Shown here piece after piece: positions 1 to 8,900 of a stretch of 64,000 nucleotides of DNA (position 1 is the stretch's first letter; each line of letters begins with the position of its first letter). The DNA lies in contig NZ_LKDW01000020.1 in the NCBI RefSeq assembly GCF_001401805.1, forward strand, positions 16,246 through 80,245, read 5' to 3'. This DNA comes from Pseudoalteromonas sp. P1-25. Its GTDB lineage: Bacteria > Pseudomonadota > Gammaproteobacteria > Enterobacterales > Alteromonadaceae. The notes under the pieces are model-generated. The model ran no database searches, was not told the origin of the DNA, and worked only from the letters and a program-made list of their open reading frames with translations. Position numbers and translations under genes: made by a program.

Positions 1-968
1 CCATAACTATTAAAAACGAACATGTTCAGGTAACTGCAAGTATGGGCGTGGCATTTTTTCCACAGGACGGCGACTCGGTAGAAACGTTGATCAAACGAGC
101 TGACCAAGCAATGTATTTATCAAAAAGTAAGGGGCGTAATAGGTTCGAGTTCTTTTCCTATGAAATGGAAGAGCTCGCTATTGAAAAACGTCGTCTTATA
201 GAAGAGATACGCATCGGCTTGCATAAAAACCAGTTTGAACTTTACTACCAACCAATATGGGACCCACATTCACATACGCTAAAAAAAGCGGAAGCGCTGA
301 TCCGTTGGAATCATCCAAAAAAAGGCATTATTGGCCCTGCCGAATTTATTGATGTAGCAGAACAAAATGGCTTAATAAAAGAGCTAGGGGAATGGGTTAA
401 ATCGCAAGCTGTTCGCGATGCTGTAGAGTTTAATAAACTAAGTTATACACCGGTGCAAATTAGTGTAAACACCTCACCTTTAGAGATTGACCGCGACGGT
501 GTGTGGGTTACACAGTGGGTAGAGGCATGCAAACTTTATAAATTGCCCCCTCACACGATTCTAATTGAAATAACTGAAAACAGCTTAATGGACCCAGATA
601 ACGCAATCCAACACCATTTAAAGCGGCTTAACGCGCTTGATATAGACATTGCCATTGATGACTTTGGGGTTGGCTACTCATCGCTTGCGTACCTGCAACA
701 ATTAGACATTGATATACTTAAAATAGATCAATCGTTTGTACAAAATATTGAAGCCAATAGTAGCAGTATAGCGCTAATTAAAGCCATAATTACAATGGCG
801 CATAACTTAGGGGTAGAAGTGGTCGCCGAAGGGGTAGAAACCCCCACTCAACAAGCGCAATTAATTGCATTGGGCTGTGACTATATTCAGGGCTATTTAT
901 ATTCAAAGCCACTTTCAAAGCAAAACTTTATAAATAGCCATCTGCAAATAAAAGCCACCACCGAATAA
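1..968 (+). CDS. GGDEF-EAL cyclic-di-GMP protein, 5' part missing
   Basis: The reading frame is open from base 3, so the gene begins before the window. What remains is the tail of a GGDEF domain (VTASMGVAFFPQDG, then RADQAMYLSKSKGRN) followed by a complete EAL domain. The EAL domain keeps the residues expected of an active cyclic-di-GMP phosphodiesterase: EALIRW, the Asn of ISVNTSP, IEITE, DDFGVGYSSL, LKID, AEGVET and QGYLYSKPL. It therefore probably hydrolyses c-di-GMP. Whether the cyclase half is active cannot be told, because the GGDEF motif itself is outside the window. Its TAA stop directly abuts the stop of the convergent next gene, with no base between them. Confidence 0.93.
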   Translation, partial: ITIKNEHVQVTASMGVAFFPQDGDSVETLIKRADQAMYLSKSKGRNRFEFFSYEMEELAIEKRRLIEEIRIGLHKNQFELYYQPIWDPHSHTLKKAEALIRWNHPKKGIIGPAEFIDVAEQNGLIKELGEWVKSQAVRDAVEFNKLSYTPVQISVNTSPLEIDRDGVWVTQWVEACKLYKLPPHTILIEITENSLMDPDNAIQHHLKRLNALDIDIAIDDFGVGYSSLAYLQQLDIDILKIDQSFVQNIEANSSSIALIKAIITMAHNLGVEVVAEGVETPTQQAQLIALGCDYIQGYLYSKPLSKQNFINSHLQIKATTE

Positions 969-1604
969 TTACAGCCAGCGCGGTACGGTTTGCTTGTAGT
1001 TTAGGTAGTCACTATTAAAGCGTGTTGCTAAATGCGCTTCTTCAACCACTATTTGTTTATAAAGTGCAATTAAGCCAACGGCCAAGCAGATTAAACTAAA
1101 TACACTCGGTAAGGCTAAAAAGAATCCCAGCTGAGCAGTTGCCACTCCTACATACATGGGATTGCGCGAAAAACTATATAAGCCTGTGGTTTTAAGCGTT
1201 TGCGGTCCATTTGGATCTATACCCGAGCGCCAAAGTGACGCCATATGAAAATGCACCACCATGCTAAGTGCAAAGCCCGCCGTGAGCAAAATATTACCAA
1301 ACATAACACCTGGCCACCCATTTAAGGAATTAAACATACCTAGGTAGTTGTCGGTGGCAGGTACAAACACACGCAGCACACACACTAACCATATAGCAGC
1401 CCGAAAAAACTTAAACGCCATATGATTCCACCAGCTAGTACAAAACTTAGCGCCAGGAAAAATAACACCCGCAGGCGTAGAACGGTTTTTATAAATAATT
1501 CTAACGGTGTAAAACCCCGCCACAAACGTGTAAAAAAGCGCTAAATACACACGCGTAAATTCGATTAGCGAAGCAGAATCATCTATAAACGGTTGGTAGC
1601 TCAT
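969..1604 (-). CDS. isoprenylcysteine/phospholipid-type membrane methyltransferase
   Basis: A 211-residue membrane protein with about five hydrophobic segments. The C-terminal half carries the signature of the ICMT/PEMT methyltransferase superfamily: GLYSFSRNPMYVG followed by a hydrophobic stretch and a conserved VEEAHLATRF...Y segment, which in characterised members lies near the SAM site. The methyl acceptor cannot be predicted. Bacterial homologues are usually annotated only as isoprenylcysteine carboxyl methyltransferase family. The gene is single, convergent with the GGDEF-EAL gene, and starts at an ATG at 1604. Confidence 0.8.
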   Translation of the reverse strand: MSYQPFIDDSASLIEFTRVYLALFYTFVAGFYTVRIIYKNRSTPAGVIFPGAKFCTSWWNHMAFKFFRAAIWLVCVLRVFVPATDNYLGMFNSLNGWPGVMFGNILLTAGFALSMVVHFHMASLWRSGIDPNGPQTLKTTGLYSFSRNPMYVGVATAQLGFFLALPSVFSLICLAVGLIALYKQIVVEEAHLATRFNSDYLNYKQTVPRWL

Positions 1605-1702
1605 TAATTTATTTTCTTCATCCTTTTATAATAATTTCATCATAATAGCCATGCTATTTATTAACAAGGTTAGTGTGCTAAAAACGTATAGTGGGTTTTT
1701 AC

Positions 1703-4630
1703 CTAAAAACTATAATTTATACCCGCGTAGTAGCGCCTACCTGAGTAACTTGAACTTAATAAACGCGCATCAGTATCGTTACCTAAACGCGTAACAGTTT
1801 CCGATTTAGTTAAATTAATAACAGAGGCTGTTAAACTTAAGCTATCAGATATATTAATGGCGGCATTTACATCAACTTGCTCGTAAGGGTCTTGGTATAC
1901 ATTTAAACCGCTATTTAAGCCAAGTACAGTTTCGCCGCGTTTATTGTACGACGCGCGAAGAGTAAAGTACTCGCCTTCGTAATAAGCGGAGGTGTTGTAT
2001 TGGTATTTAGCGCTTCCAATTAATGGCGATTGGCCAAATTCTTCACCATTTACACTTACATCGGCTTTATTGGTTTTGTTATAGGTGTAATTAGCATAAA
2101 AGCCAAAACCGCCTGCAAATGCATGTTGAATAAATACTTCAGCCCCTTTTGATACCGCATCGGTGCCATTGCCCACTGTGCTGTATGGCGCAACGGTAAT
2201 TACCCCGCTTTCTACTATATTTTCTTTGCCTGCAAACTCTTGCTGCATATCTATTACCAGCGGCACAACAAAGTTATCAACCTTTTTATGAAATAGCGCT
2301 AGCCCCAATGCGGAGCCCTCGGCGTAATAATATTCAATAGATAAATCGGCCTGCACTGATTCAAAAGGTTTTAAATTTTTATTACCGCCTCTGCCACTAA
2401 AGCCTGCAAGCTCGTTAAATGCCGCTCTGTCATCTGCCCATTCATTTGATACAAACGTAATACGCTGCTGCGAGCCTAAATCGCTGTAATCTGGTCGCGC
2501 CATCACTTTAGCAATAGCGCCTCTAATCACTAAATCGTCGGTGGCATCCCACGCTATGTTAAAGCTTGGTAGAATTTGAGTGTCGGTGTTTTTTTGTGTA
2601 ACCAACTGATAGTCATCTACAAAGCGCGCATCGCCAGTTACCGGCTCGCCTGTTTCATCATTGGTGTGATCACGTTGATAAGTATATAAATCGGTAGAAG
2701 AGGTTAATGTTTTAGTGTGTACTACGCGCACACCTAAATTACCTCTAATGTCACTCAATTCAAAATCGCCTTGAATGTAAAACGCGGATATTTTTTCTTC
2801 AATATCGTATACAAAATTATCTTCTATGCGGATATAAGGTGTGTAGTTGTTTGTTACTAAATTTCGGTATTTATCCCAATCTATGCTGGGCATTTGGTTT
2901 ATGTTAAACCCGCCCACTATATTGGTTTGATTAATAAACACCTCCTCGGCCAGTGGCATACCGCCATTCCATTGATAGCTATCAAATTGCGTTATGCCTT
3001 GCTCACTCGCTTCACCTGCAGCAATATCAAAGTTAGAGTCTAAAAAAAACGTATTGCCGGTCTCGCGGTGTAAGTTGGCATGGCGATATTTAGCGCCGGT
3101 TCTAATGGTTTTTAAAAACCCCCAATCAACATAAAAGTCGATGTCGGCCTGGTAATAATCTTCCTCGAGTTCACTGCGAACAAAGCTTGAATTTGACGAG
3201 CCAGCATCACGGCCGCCGCCCAAACCACTTTGCAAGTTAGCGAATGTATTTGAGTCAATATTAAGTGATACATTATCTTGCGCTATTGACCAGCCAGCTG
3301 TTTGAGCTGCATTTTCTATAACGGCTTGGTTTTCACCAGCGTTTGAGCTTTTATATGCGGCTTCCCAGCTTTCTTCAGGCCCACCCTCAGATTGCGTGTT
3401 ACCAATAACAAAACGTGCTTTAAAGGTATCGCCTTCGTAGGTTAAATTAAAATCAAACGTATCGGAGGTAGACTCTTCGCGTACATAACTGCCACGCATC
3501 CACGGAAACTGCATATCGTTTTCAACACCGCTAACACTGGCATTATATTGCATACCCGTTGCAATAGTGCCTGTTTGATCAAGTGTAACGGCGGTTAAAA
3601 AATCAGGATTGAGTGACCATTCTGGTATATCAATGACTGATTCAGTTCTGTCTTGCCCAAGCGTAAACCCAAAGTAGTTAAAGCCAAGCTCTAAGTTGTT
3701 AGTTGGTCGCCACTGCGTACTAAATTGAATACCTTCACGCTCACGTTTTTCATTAAGCACTGAACCACGTACTACCTGCGGAAACCACACGCCATCGTAA
3801 CTCTTACCACTGGCATCATTAATAGTATCCCAGCCATTATTGTTATCAACTGCATTTCCATTAATATCAGCAGGTTGGCCGCCACCAGTGTAACGCCATA
3901 CATTGGCATCGGTGCTGCCTGTTAATGTGCAATTAGTACGCTCTTGATAGGTATAACCCATTAATACGCCAAAGGTGTCGTCGTCATTTTTCCATGAATA
4001 TAAGCCAGTAAATTGCGGCTCGTATTCTTTTGTTACATCAGCGTAAGTGGATTCAACATTAAATACACCTGAGTTTGCCTCCATGCTTAAAGGCTTGCGG
4101 CTATGCATCAATACTGTGCCACCCACTCCGCCTTCATCTAAACGTGCTTCTGGCGATTTATACACTTCTACGCTTTCTATCATGGCAGAGGGCAGTAAAG
4201 TGTAATCGAACGAACGAGAAGGCTCTCCGGGTGATGACGCTATAAAATTGCCATTAAGCTGAGTAAATGTAAGCTCAGATGATAAGCCACGAATACTAAC
4301 CGATGCCCCTTCTCCGCCGTCGCGTTCAATAACAACACCAGGCACTCGCTGCAACGAATCCGCTACGTTTTTGTCAGGAAATTTCCCGATATCTTCGGCT
4401 GTAATTGCATCCACCACAGAGCCAGACATCCGCTTAACATCTAAATTCTCAGCCATACTTGTGCGTATTCCTCGCACTTCAATTACTTCCATGTTTTTTT
4501 TAAGCGGAGTTTTAGCGTTTTGTGAGGTAACACCATCGGCTAAACTAAGCGAACTTGAGCTAATAAGGGATACACAAAACAAAGATTTATATATTTTAGA
4601 AAAGGGGTAATGACGTGGGCAATTAATCAT
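1703..4630 (-). CDS. TonB-dependent outer-membrane receptor
   Basis: A large TonB-dependent receptor of the type common in Alteromonadales, Xanthomonas and Caulobacter. The ATG at 4630 gives a clean signal peptide (residues 1 to about 31, ending SSSLSLA). A TTG 90 bases upstream would only add a non-signal extension. After a TonB-box-like MEVIEVRGIR the plug domain reads DIGKFPDKNVADSLQRVPGVVIERD and IRGL, then the 22-strand barrel runs to a C-terminal aromatic signature (GRRYYAGINYSF). Members of this subfamily often import plant or algal carbohydrates or other large substrates, but no substrate-specific neighbour is present. It appears monocistronic. No convincing Fur box was found upstream. 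Confidence 0.9.
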   Translation of the reverse strand: MINCPRHYPFSKIYKSLFCVSLISSSSLSLADGVTSQNAKTPLKKNMEVIEVRGIRTSMAENLDVKRMSGSVVDAITAEDIGKFPDKNVADSLQRVPGVVIERDGGEGASVSIRGLSSELTFTQLNGNFIASSPGEPSRSFDYTLLPSAMIESVEVYKSPEARLDEGGVGGTVLMHSRKPLSMEANSGVFNVESTYADVTKEYEPQFTGLYSWKNDDDTFGVLMGYTYQERTNCTLTGSTDANVWRYTGGGQPADINGNAVDNNNGWDTINDASGKSYDGVWFPQVVRGSVLNEKREREGIQFSTQWRPTNNLELGFNYFGFTLGQDRTESVIDIPEWSLNPDFLTAVTLDQTGTIATGMQYNASVSGVENDMQFPWMRGSYVREESTSDTFDFNLTYEGDTFKARFVIGNTQSEGGPEESWEAAYKSSNAGENQAVIENAAQTAGWSIAQDNVSLNIDSNTFANLQSGLGGGRDAGSSNSSFVRSELEEDYYQADIDFYVDWGFLKTIRTGAKYRHANLHRETGNTFFLDSNFDIAAGEASEQGITQFDSYQWNGGMPLAEEVFINQTNIVGGFNINQMPSIDWDKYRNLVTNNYTPYIRIEDNFVYDIEEKISAFYIQGDFELSDIRGNLGVRVVHTKTLTSSTDLYTYQRDHTNDETGEPVTGDARFVDDYQLVTQKNTDTQILPSFNIAWDATDDLVIRGAIAKVMARPDYSDLGSQQRITFVSNEWADDRAAFNELAGFSGRGGNKNLKPFESVQADLSIEYYYAEGSALGLALFHKKVDNFVVPLVIDMQQEFAGKENIVESGVITVAPYSTVGNGTDAVSKGAEVFIQHAFAGGFGFYANYTYNKTNKADVSVNGEEFGQSPLIGSAKYQYNTSAYYEGEYFTLRASYNKRGETVLGLNSGLNVYQDPYEQVDVNAAINISDSLSLTASVINLTKSETVTRLGNDTDARLLSSSYSGRRYYAGINYSF

Positions 4631-4895
4631 TTTTATAACTATTCCATTTATGTTGCTTTTAGCTAAGCAAATAAGTGATTCCGTCAACGTATTGAGGTAC
4701 GCAATAGTAAATTTTCGCAAAGTTTACATGGCGAAACTTAATCTATTGTTAACGTATGGCTTAATTTCCCCTTATCATGATTTAAAAACTGACTTACACC
4801 TCACTACCTAGGGCATATTTGGTTTATATGGCTAGTTTTAAACGCTGTTTTAAGTGTAAAAAAACGCCTAGGGTATTGTTTAAAATACGCCATAA

Positions 4896-4920
4896 AGCAA
4901 AAAACCGCGAACGCGGTTTT
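4896..4920 (-). terminator. rho-independent terminator of the chemoreceptor gene
   Basis: AAAACCGCG/CGCGGTTTT stem with a tiny loop. Read on the minus strand it is followed by a T-rich tract (TTTTTTGCTTT). It lies 34 bases past the stop of the PAS-PAS chemoreceptor. Confidence 0.75.
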
Positions 4921-4953
4921 AGTATATGCTTGTTTTTATCGCGCTATAGCCAA

Positions 4954-6279
4954 TCAACTATTAGAGTTTAATTGGCTTGTGAATTGCCCCACCGCATTCA
5001 CTACCTTTTGTGCTCCATCTTGAATTTCAGCCATAACATCACCTGACTCTTTAGAAAGCGCTAAACCTTGCTCGGCTTTTTCTTTACCTTGCTCAATAAC
5101 GGCCACTGTACTTTGAGTTTGTGATTGATTACGCTGCACAACTTCCACAATTTCTTCTGTTGCCTTTGATGTTCTTGACGCCAAATGCCTTACTTCATCA
5201 GCTACTACAGCAAAGCCGCGCCCTTGCTCTCCTGCACGCGCAGCCTCTATTGCAGCATTAAGGGCAAGCAAATTGGTTTGCTCAGCAATACTACTAATAC
5301 TTTGCACTATGCTGGCTATTTGTTGTGACTGCTGATCAAGTGCCGATATTTCATTAGCGGCTTGCTCCATATTAACGGCTAACTCATTCATAACAGAAAC
5401 TGTTTCTTGTAGCACGCTACTACCACGCTCTGCGGTTTTATCTGTTTCTGTAGAGGTGCCGTAGGCAATTTCGGCAGCTTGCGATATAGCAATTTCGCGG
5501 TTTACTTGCTCAGTAATTACGGTGGCAAACTTCATTACTTTATAAAGTTGATCCGCATCATTTGATATTGGATTGTAAGTCGCTTCTAACCAAATCACGT
5601 TGCCATACTTATCTATCCGCTTAAACCTATCTGCAATAAATTGGCCTTGCCTTAATTTACTCCAAAATTCTTGGTATTCAGCCGAATTAGCTTCTTCGGT
5701 TTCACAAAACACTCGGTGATGTTGACCTATTATTTCTGATTCACTGTACCCCATGGCCGACAAAAACTGATCGTTTGCCGTTAACACGTGGCCCGCTAAA
5801 TCAAACTCAATCACGGCCATAGAGCGATAAATCGCTTTTATTGTGTCGCTTTGCTCGCGAGAAGTCGCAATCGTTTTGGTAAGCACAGTGCCAAACACAG
5901 AAAAATACAATAACTGGTTTTGCTCGCCCACCACTGGGTGCACTATTAACCTTAGCCATTCTGCATTGCCATCTTGGCGTATAAACTCTATGGCACCACT
6001 CCAGTGGCCTTCTTTTTGGAATGCTTTTTCAAGTTCTTCGTATTCTGGTGATAACCGCGACTGCTCAGCAATAAATTCGCCTAACTGATTATTTGTTAAA
6101 TTATCTTCGTTATAGCCAAGTGCGTTTAAAAAGTTATCGTTAGCATGCGAAATTCGTCCATCATAAAGTACATTAAGTACCAGCATTTCTTTGTAAAGCC
6201 CTTCCCATACCTGCTCCAAGGGATACAGCTGGGCTTTTAAAGCGGCTATTTCGTTTTGCTTACCTTTTGAAAAAAACAT
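4954..6279 (-). CDS. soluble PAS-PAS methyl-accepting chemotaxis protein (BdlA-like)
   Basis: 441 residues. Two PAS domains (about 20-120 and 140-255) precede a methyl-accepting signalling domain with the conserved hairpin tip ([18 protein letters not shown], then [12 protein letters not shown]). There is no transmembrane segment, so it should be a cytoplasmic sensor, with the architecture and length of Pseudomonas BdlA, which couples redox or c-di-GMP cues to biofilm dispersal. The start is the ATG at 6279, preceded by AGGGA at ideal spacing. A TTG 15 bases upstream is less likely. It could equally be an Aer-like energy sensor, since the ligand is not predictable from sequence. Confidence 0.88.
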   Translation of the reverse strand: MFFSKGKQNEIAALKAQLYPLEQVWEGLYKEMLVLNVLYDGRISHANDNFLNALGYNEDNLTNNQLGEFIAEQSRLSPEYEELEKAFQKEGHWSGAIEFIRQDGNAEWLRLIVHPVVGEQNQLLYFSVFGTVLTKTIATSREQSDTIKAIYRSMAVIEFDLAGHVLTANDQFLSAMGYSESEIIGQHHRVFCETEEANSAEYQEFWSKLRQGQFIADRFKRIDKYGNVIWLEATYNPISNDADQLYKVMKFATVITEQVNREIAISQAAEIAYGTSTETDKTAERGSSVLQETVSVMNELAVNMEQAANEISALDQQSQQIASIVQSISSIAEQTNLLALNAAIEAARAGEQGRGFAVVADEVRHLASRTSKATEEIVEVVQRNQSQTQSTVAVIEQGKEKAEQGLALSKESGDVMAEIQDGAQKVVNAVGQFTSQLNSNS

Positions 6280-6411
6280 TAATTTCCCTACCAAAAAACA
6301 CTAAATCAAGTTACTTTCAGTATAGAAGGTATTAATGATAACGCGATAATTAATAAGTAGTTTAAGCTAAATTTTTACTCTATTTTTAAGCATAAGCTTG
6401 TTTTTATGTGT

Positions 6412-6666
6412 TCAGCTATCACTTTCAACAAGGTTTACATACTTTTGTGCGAGCTGCTCAAGTGACTCCTTATTTAAAGGATCGCTTTTAATACACTTAA
6501 TAGGGCACACTATGACACAAGTGGGTTTATCGTAATGCCCCACACATTCTGTGCATTTACTTGGGTCTATTTGATAGATTTCTTCCCCCATAAAAATGGC
6601 GCTGTTGGGGCACTCATCTACACATACATCACAGTTAATGCATTTATCACTAATAAGTAGTGCCAT
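6412..6666 (-). CDS. yfhL: YfhL-family 2[4Fe-4S] ferredoxin
   Basis: An 84-residue ferredoxin with two cluster motifs: C9-x2-C12-x2-C15-x3-C19-P, and C38-x2-C41 continuing through GHYDKPTC50-x3-C54-P with C58. The GHYDxPxC insertion is characteristic of the YfhL/Alvin-type ferredoxins with a low-potential second cluster. It sits 9 bases downstream of trhP on the same strand and is almost certainly cotranscribed. It may deliver electrons to TrhP; that is inference from the pairing. Confidence 0.9.
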   Translation of the reverse strand: MALLISDKCINCDVCVDECPNSAIFMGEEIYQIDPSKCTECVGHYDKPTCVIVCPIKCIKSDPLNKESLEQLAQKYVNLVESDS

Positions 6667-6675
6667 GCCTATCCC

Positions 6676-8067
6676 TTACACACCTGCTATTTTTTTATAA
6701 GGGTTACGCGTATCTTGCTGCTCATCTAAATTACGCATCAAAATGGCATGCTCTACATTAATGCTCTCATCTAATGGTATTTTTACACTATGCCCAGACC
6801 CTTTTGCATCACTAATCCTTTCGCCCTGTTTGTTTTGCATGCTATCAAGTACAAAAGTGATGTTACCTTGCGGGGTCATTAGCTCTAAAGAATCCCCTAC
6901 ACAAAATTTGTTTTTAACGTCTATGTTTACTAACCCCTTTTCATCGCGTCCTAACACCTCTCCTACAAATTGCTGCTTAGTCGATACCGAATGACCATAT
7001 TCGTAATTTTGGTAATCTTGATGAGCATGGCGTTTTAAAAAGCCTTCGGTGTAGCCTCTATGCGCTAAGTTTTCTAGTGTATTAAATAAGTTAGGATCAA
7101 ACGCCTTACCTGCAACCGCATCATCAATTGCTTTACGGTAAACTTGCGCAGTGCGGGCAACGTAATAAAACGACTTAGTTCGCCCTTCTATTTTTAAACT
7201 ATGTACGCCCATTTCTGTCAGCTTTTCAACATACTGTACGGCGCGTAAGTCTTTTGAATTCATAATGTAGGTGCCATGTTCATCTTCAAAGGCTGGCATA
7301 TACTCCCCTGGGCGTCCTTGCTCTTCAAGCATGTAAATATTATTGGTTGGCGCACCTTCACCAAGCGTTGGTATAACTTGGTTAGGGTCAACTTTGTGCA
7401 CCATATCGCCCGTTTCGTTTTCAGTGCCTGGTTTTACCTCATAATCCCAGCGGCAGGCATTAGTGCAAGTTCCCTGATTTGGGTCGCGCTTATTAATATA
7501 CCCCGAGAGCAAACAACGCCCAGAATACGCCATACATAATGCACCATGCACAAACACCTCAAGTTCAGTATTTGGGCATAGTGTGCGAATTTCTTTTATT
7601 TCTTCAAGCGAAAGCTCGCGCGATAAAATCACCCGCTCAATACCTTGTTTTGCCCAAAATTGCACGCTTGCATAATTAACGGCATTTGCTTGCACCGATA
7701 AATGAATAGGCATAGTGGGCCATTTTTCACGTACCAACATAATTAAGCCAGGGTCTGACATAATCAGCGCATCGGGCCCCATAGCAATCACCGGCTCTAT
7801 ATCACGTAAATACGATTTAACTTTGCTGTTATGCGGCGCAATATTAGAGACCACATAAAACTTTTTATTTCGCGCATGAGCTTCATTAATGCCTATTTGT
7901 AGCGTCTTTAAATCAAACTCGTTATTACGTACCCGCAAGCTGTAGCGAGGCTGGCCGGCATAAACGGCATCAGCTCCATATGCAAAGGCGTAGCGCATGT
8001 TTTTTAAACTCCCCGCAGGGCATAACAGTTCAGGTATAAAAGAAGTGACAGAAGAAACAGCTGGCAT
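6676..8067 (-). CDS. trhP: TrhP, U32-family tRNA 5-hydroxyuridine synthesis protein (YegQ)
   Basis: A 463-residue U32-family protein. Recognisable segments are PELLCPAGSLKNMRYAFAYG at the N-terminus, the central cysteine-containing block (FVHGALCMAYSGRCLLSGY, then CTNACRW) and the C-terminal barrel. This is the YegQ/TrhP subfamily. In E. coli TrhP forms 5-hydroxyuridine at wobble position 34 of certain tRNAs using prephenate, in parallel with the oxygen-using TrhO. Although the family is named peptidase U32, protease activity is not expected. ATG at 8067 has GGAG upstream. The downstream ferredoxin and the FNR-like promoter fit an oxygen-independent role. Confidence 0.9.
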   Translation of the reverse strand: MPAVSSVTSFIPELLCPAGSLKNMRYAFAYGADAVYAGQPRYSLRVRNNEFDLKTLQIGINEAHARNKKFYVVSNIAPHNSKVKSYLRDIEPVIAMGPDALIMSDPGLIMLVREKWPTMPIHLSVQANAVNYASVQFWAKQGIERVILSRELSLEEIKEIRTLCPNTELEVFVHGALCMAYSGRCLLSGYINKRDPNQGTCTNACRWDYEVKPGTENETGDMVHKVDPNQVIPTLGEGAPTNNIYMLEEQGRPGEYMPAFEDEHGTYIMNSKDLRAVQYVEKLTEMGVHSLKIEGRTKSFYYVARTAQVYRKAIDDAVAGKAFDPNLFNTLENLAHRGYTEGFLKRHAHQDYQNYEYGHSVSTKQQFVGEVLGRDEKGLVNIDVKNKFCVGDSLELMTPQGNITFVLDSMQNKQGERISDAKGSGHSVKIPLDESINVEHAILMRNLDEQQDTRNPYKKIAGV

Positions 8068-8131
8068 ATGCGCTCCATACAGCTAACCGAGTACTCATCG
8101 GCTATGTGATTAATTAATTTACAAGCGCGGC

Positions 8132-8137
8132 ATTATA
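8132..8137 (-). promoter_or_regulatory. -10 element of the trhP-yfhL promoter
   Basis: Perfect TATAAT on the minus strand, predicting transcription start near 8125, about 58 bases before the trhP ATG. There is no good -35 hexamer. The FNR-like site occupies that place instead. Confidence 0.55.
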
Positions 8138-8158
8138 AATGCGCCAAACAATGTGCTT

Positions 8159-8172
8159 TTGATCAAGATCAT
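8159..8172. promoter_or_regulatory. FNR-like binding site upstream of trhP
   Basis: TTGATCAAGATCAT matches the FNR consensus TTGAT-N4-ATCAA at nine of ten defined positions. Its centre (8165.5) lies about 40 bases from the predicted trhP transcription start, matching the -41.5 geometry of class II FNR activation. It is about 60 bases upstream of the ndk -10, so an effect on ndk is less likely. Confidence 0.6.
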
Positions 8173-8227
8173 AAAACTGCAACCAAACTGGTTTTTAATA
8201 AAATTAGGTTTTTTCAATTAAAACGCG

Positions 8228-8233
8228 TATAAT
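8228..8233 (+). promoter_or_regulatory. -10 element upstream of ndk
   Basis: Perfect TATAAT 51 bases before the ndk ATG. The -35 region is weak. Confidence 0.5.
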
Positions 8234-8284
8234 TCGCGCCCGTAAATATTCACACTTTTATTTAAAAATTATTGGAGCATAAAG

Positions 8285-8716
8285 ATGGCTTTAGAGCGTA
8301 CTTTCTCAATCGTAAAACCTGATGCAGTAGCAAAAAACCACATCGGCGCAATCTACAACCGTTTCGAAACTGCGGGTCTTAAAATCGTTGCAGCTAAAAT
8401 GGTTCACCTTTCAAAAGAGAAAGCTGAAGGTTTCTACGCAGAGCACAGCGAGCGTCCTTTCTTCGGTGCTTTAGTATCTTTCATGACATCTGGCCCAGTA
8501 ATGGTTACTGTTCTTGAAGGCGAAAACGCTGTTCTTAAAAACCGCGAAATCATGGGTGCGACTAACCCAGCTGAAGCACTAGCAGGTACTTTACGTGCAG
8601 ACTACGCTGATAGCATCGACGAAAACGCTGTTCACGGTTCTGATGCTGTTGAATCTGCTGCTCGCGAAATCGCGTACTTCTTCGCTGACGAAGAGCTTTG
8701 CCCACGTACTCGTTAA
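8285..8716 (+). CDS. ndk: nucleoside diphosphate kinase
   Basis: 143 residues, full family length. Ndk transfers the gamma phosphate of ATP to other nucleoside diphosphates through a phosphohistidine. The catalytic histidine is H117 in NAVHGSD, and the N-terminal [12 protein letters not shown] and the RADY segment are typical. Codon choice looks strongly biased, as expected for a highly expressed gene. The start is ATG 8285 with GGAG upstream. It has its own promoter and terminator, so it is probably monocistronic at the head of the conserved rlmN-der block. Confidence 0.98.
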   Translation: MALERTFSIVKPDAVAKNHIGAIYNRFETAGLKIVAAKMVHLSKEKAEGFYAEHSERPFFGALVSFMTSGPVMVTVLEGENAVLKNREIMGATNPAEALAGTLRADYADSIDENAVHGSDAVESAAREIAYFFADEELCPRTR

Positions 8717-8753
8717 TTCGAGTTTTACAGCTAACGCTGTAATGCAAAGTAAG

Positions 8754-8777
8754 AAAAGGGCTTTCGAGCCCTTTTTT
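8754..8777 (+). terminator. rho-independent terminator of ndk
   Basis: AAAAGGGCT stem with a UUCG tetraloop, AGCCCTTTT and a T run. A textbook intrinsic terminator 37 bases past the ndk stop. Confidence 0.9.
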
Positions 8778-8900
8778 AGTCATTACGTAAAGTATCCTTA
8801 AGTACATTTTTGATATTTTACTTAATGATTAAAGTGGGTGAATTGTGTACAATTTATCCTTGTAAATTTTATCTCCACCGTCACCGATTGAGGTTGTTTC

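Noticed and set aside
4371..4610. 79-codon plus-strand frame inside the first TonB receptor
   Set aside because: Shadow of the receptor signal peptide and plug region on the other strand.
4765..4785. Possible Fur box upstream of the first TonB receptor (AATCATGATAAG on the minus strand)
   Set aside because: Only part of the consensus matches, and it is over 130 bases from the chosen start.
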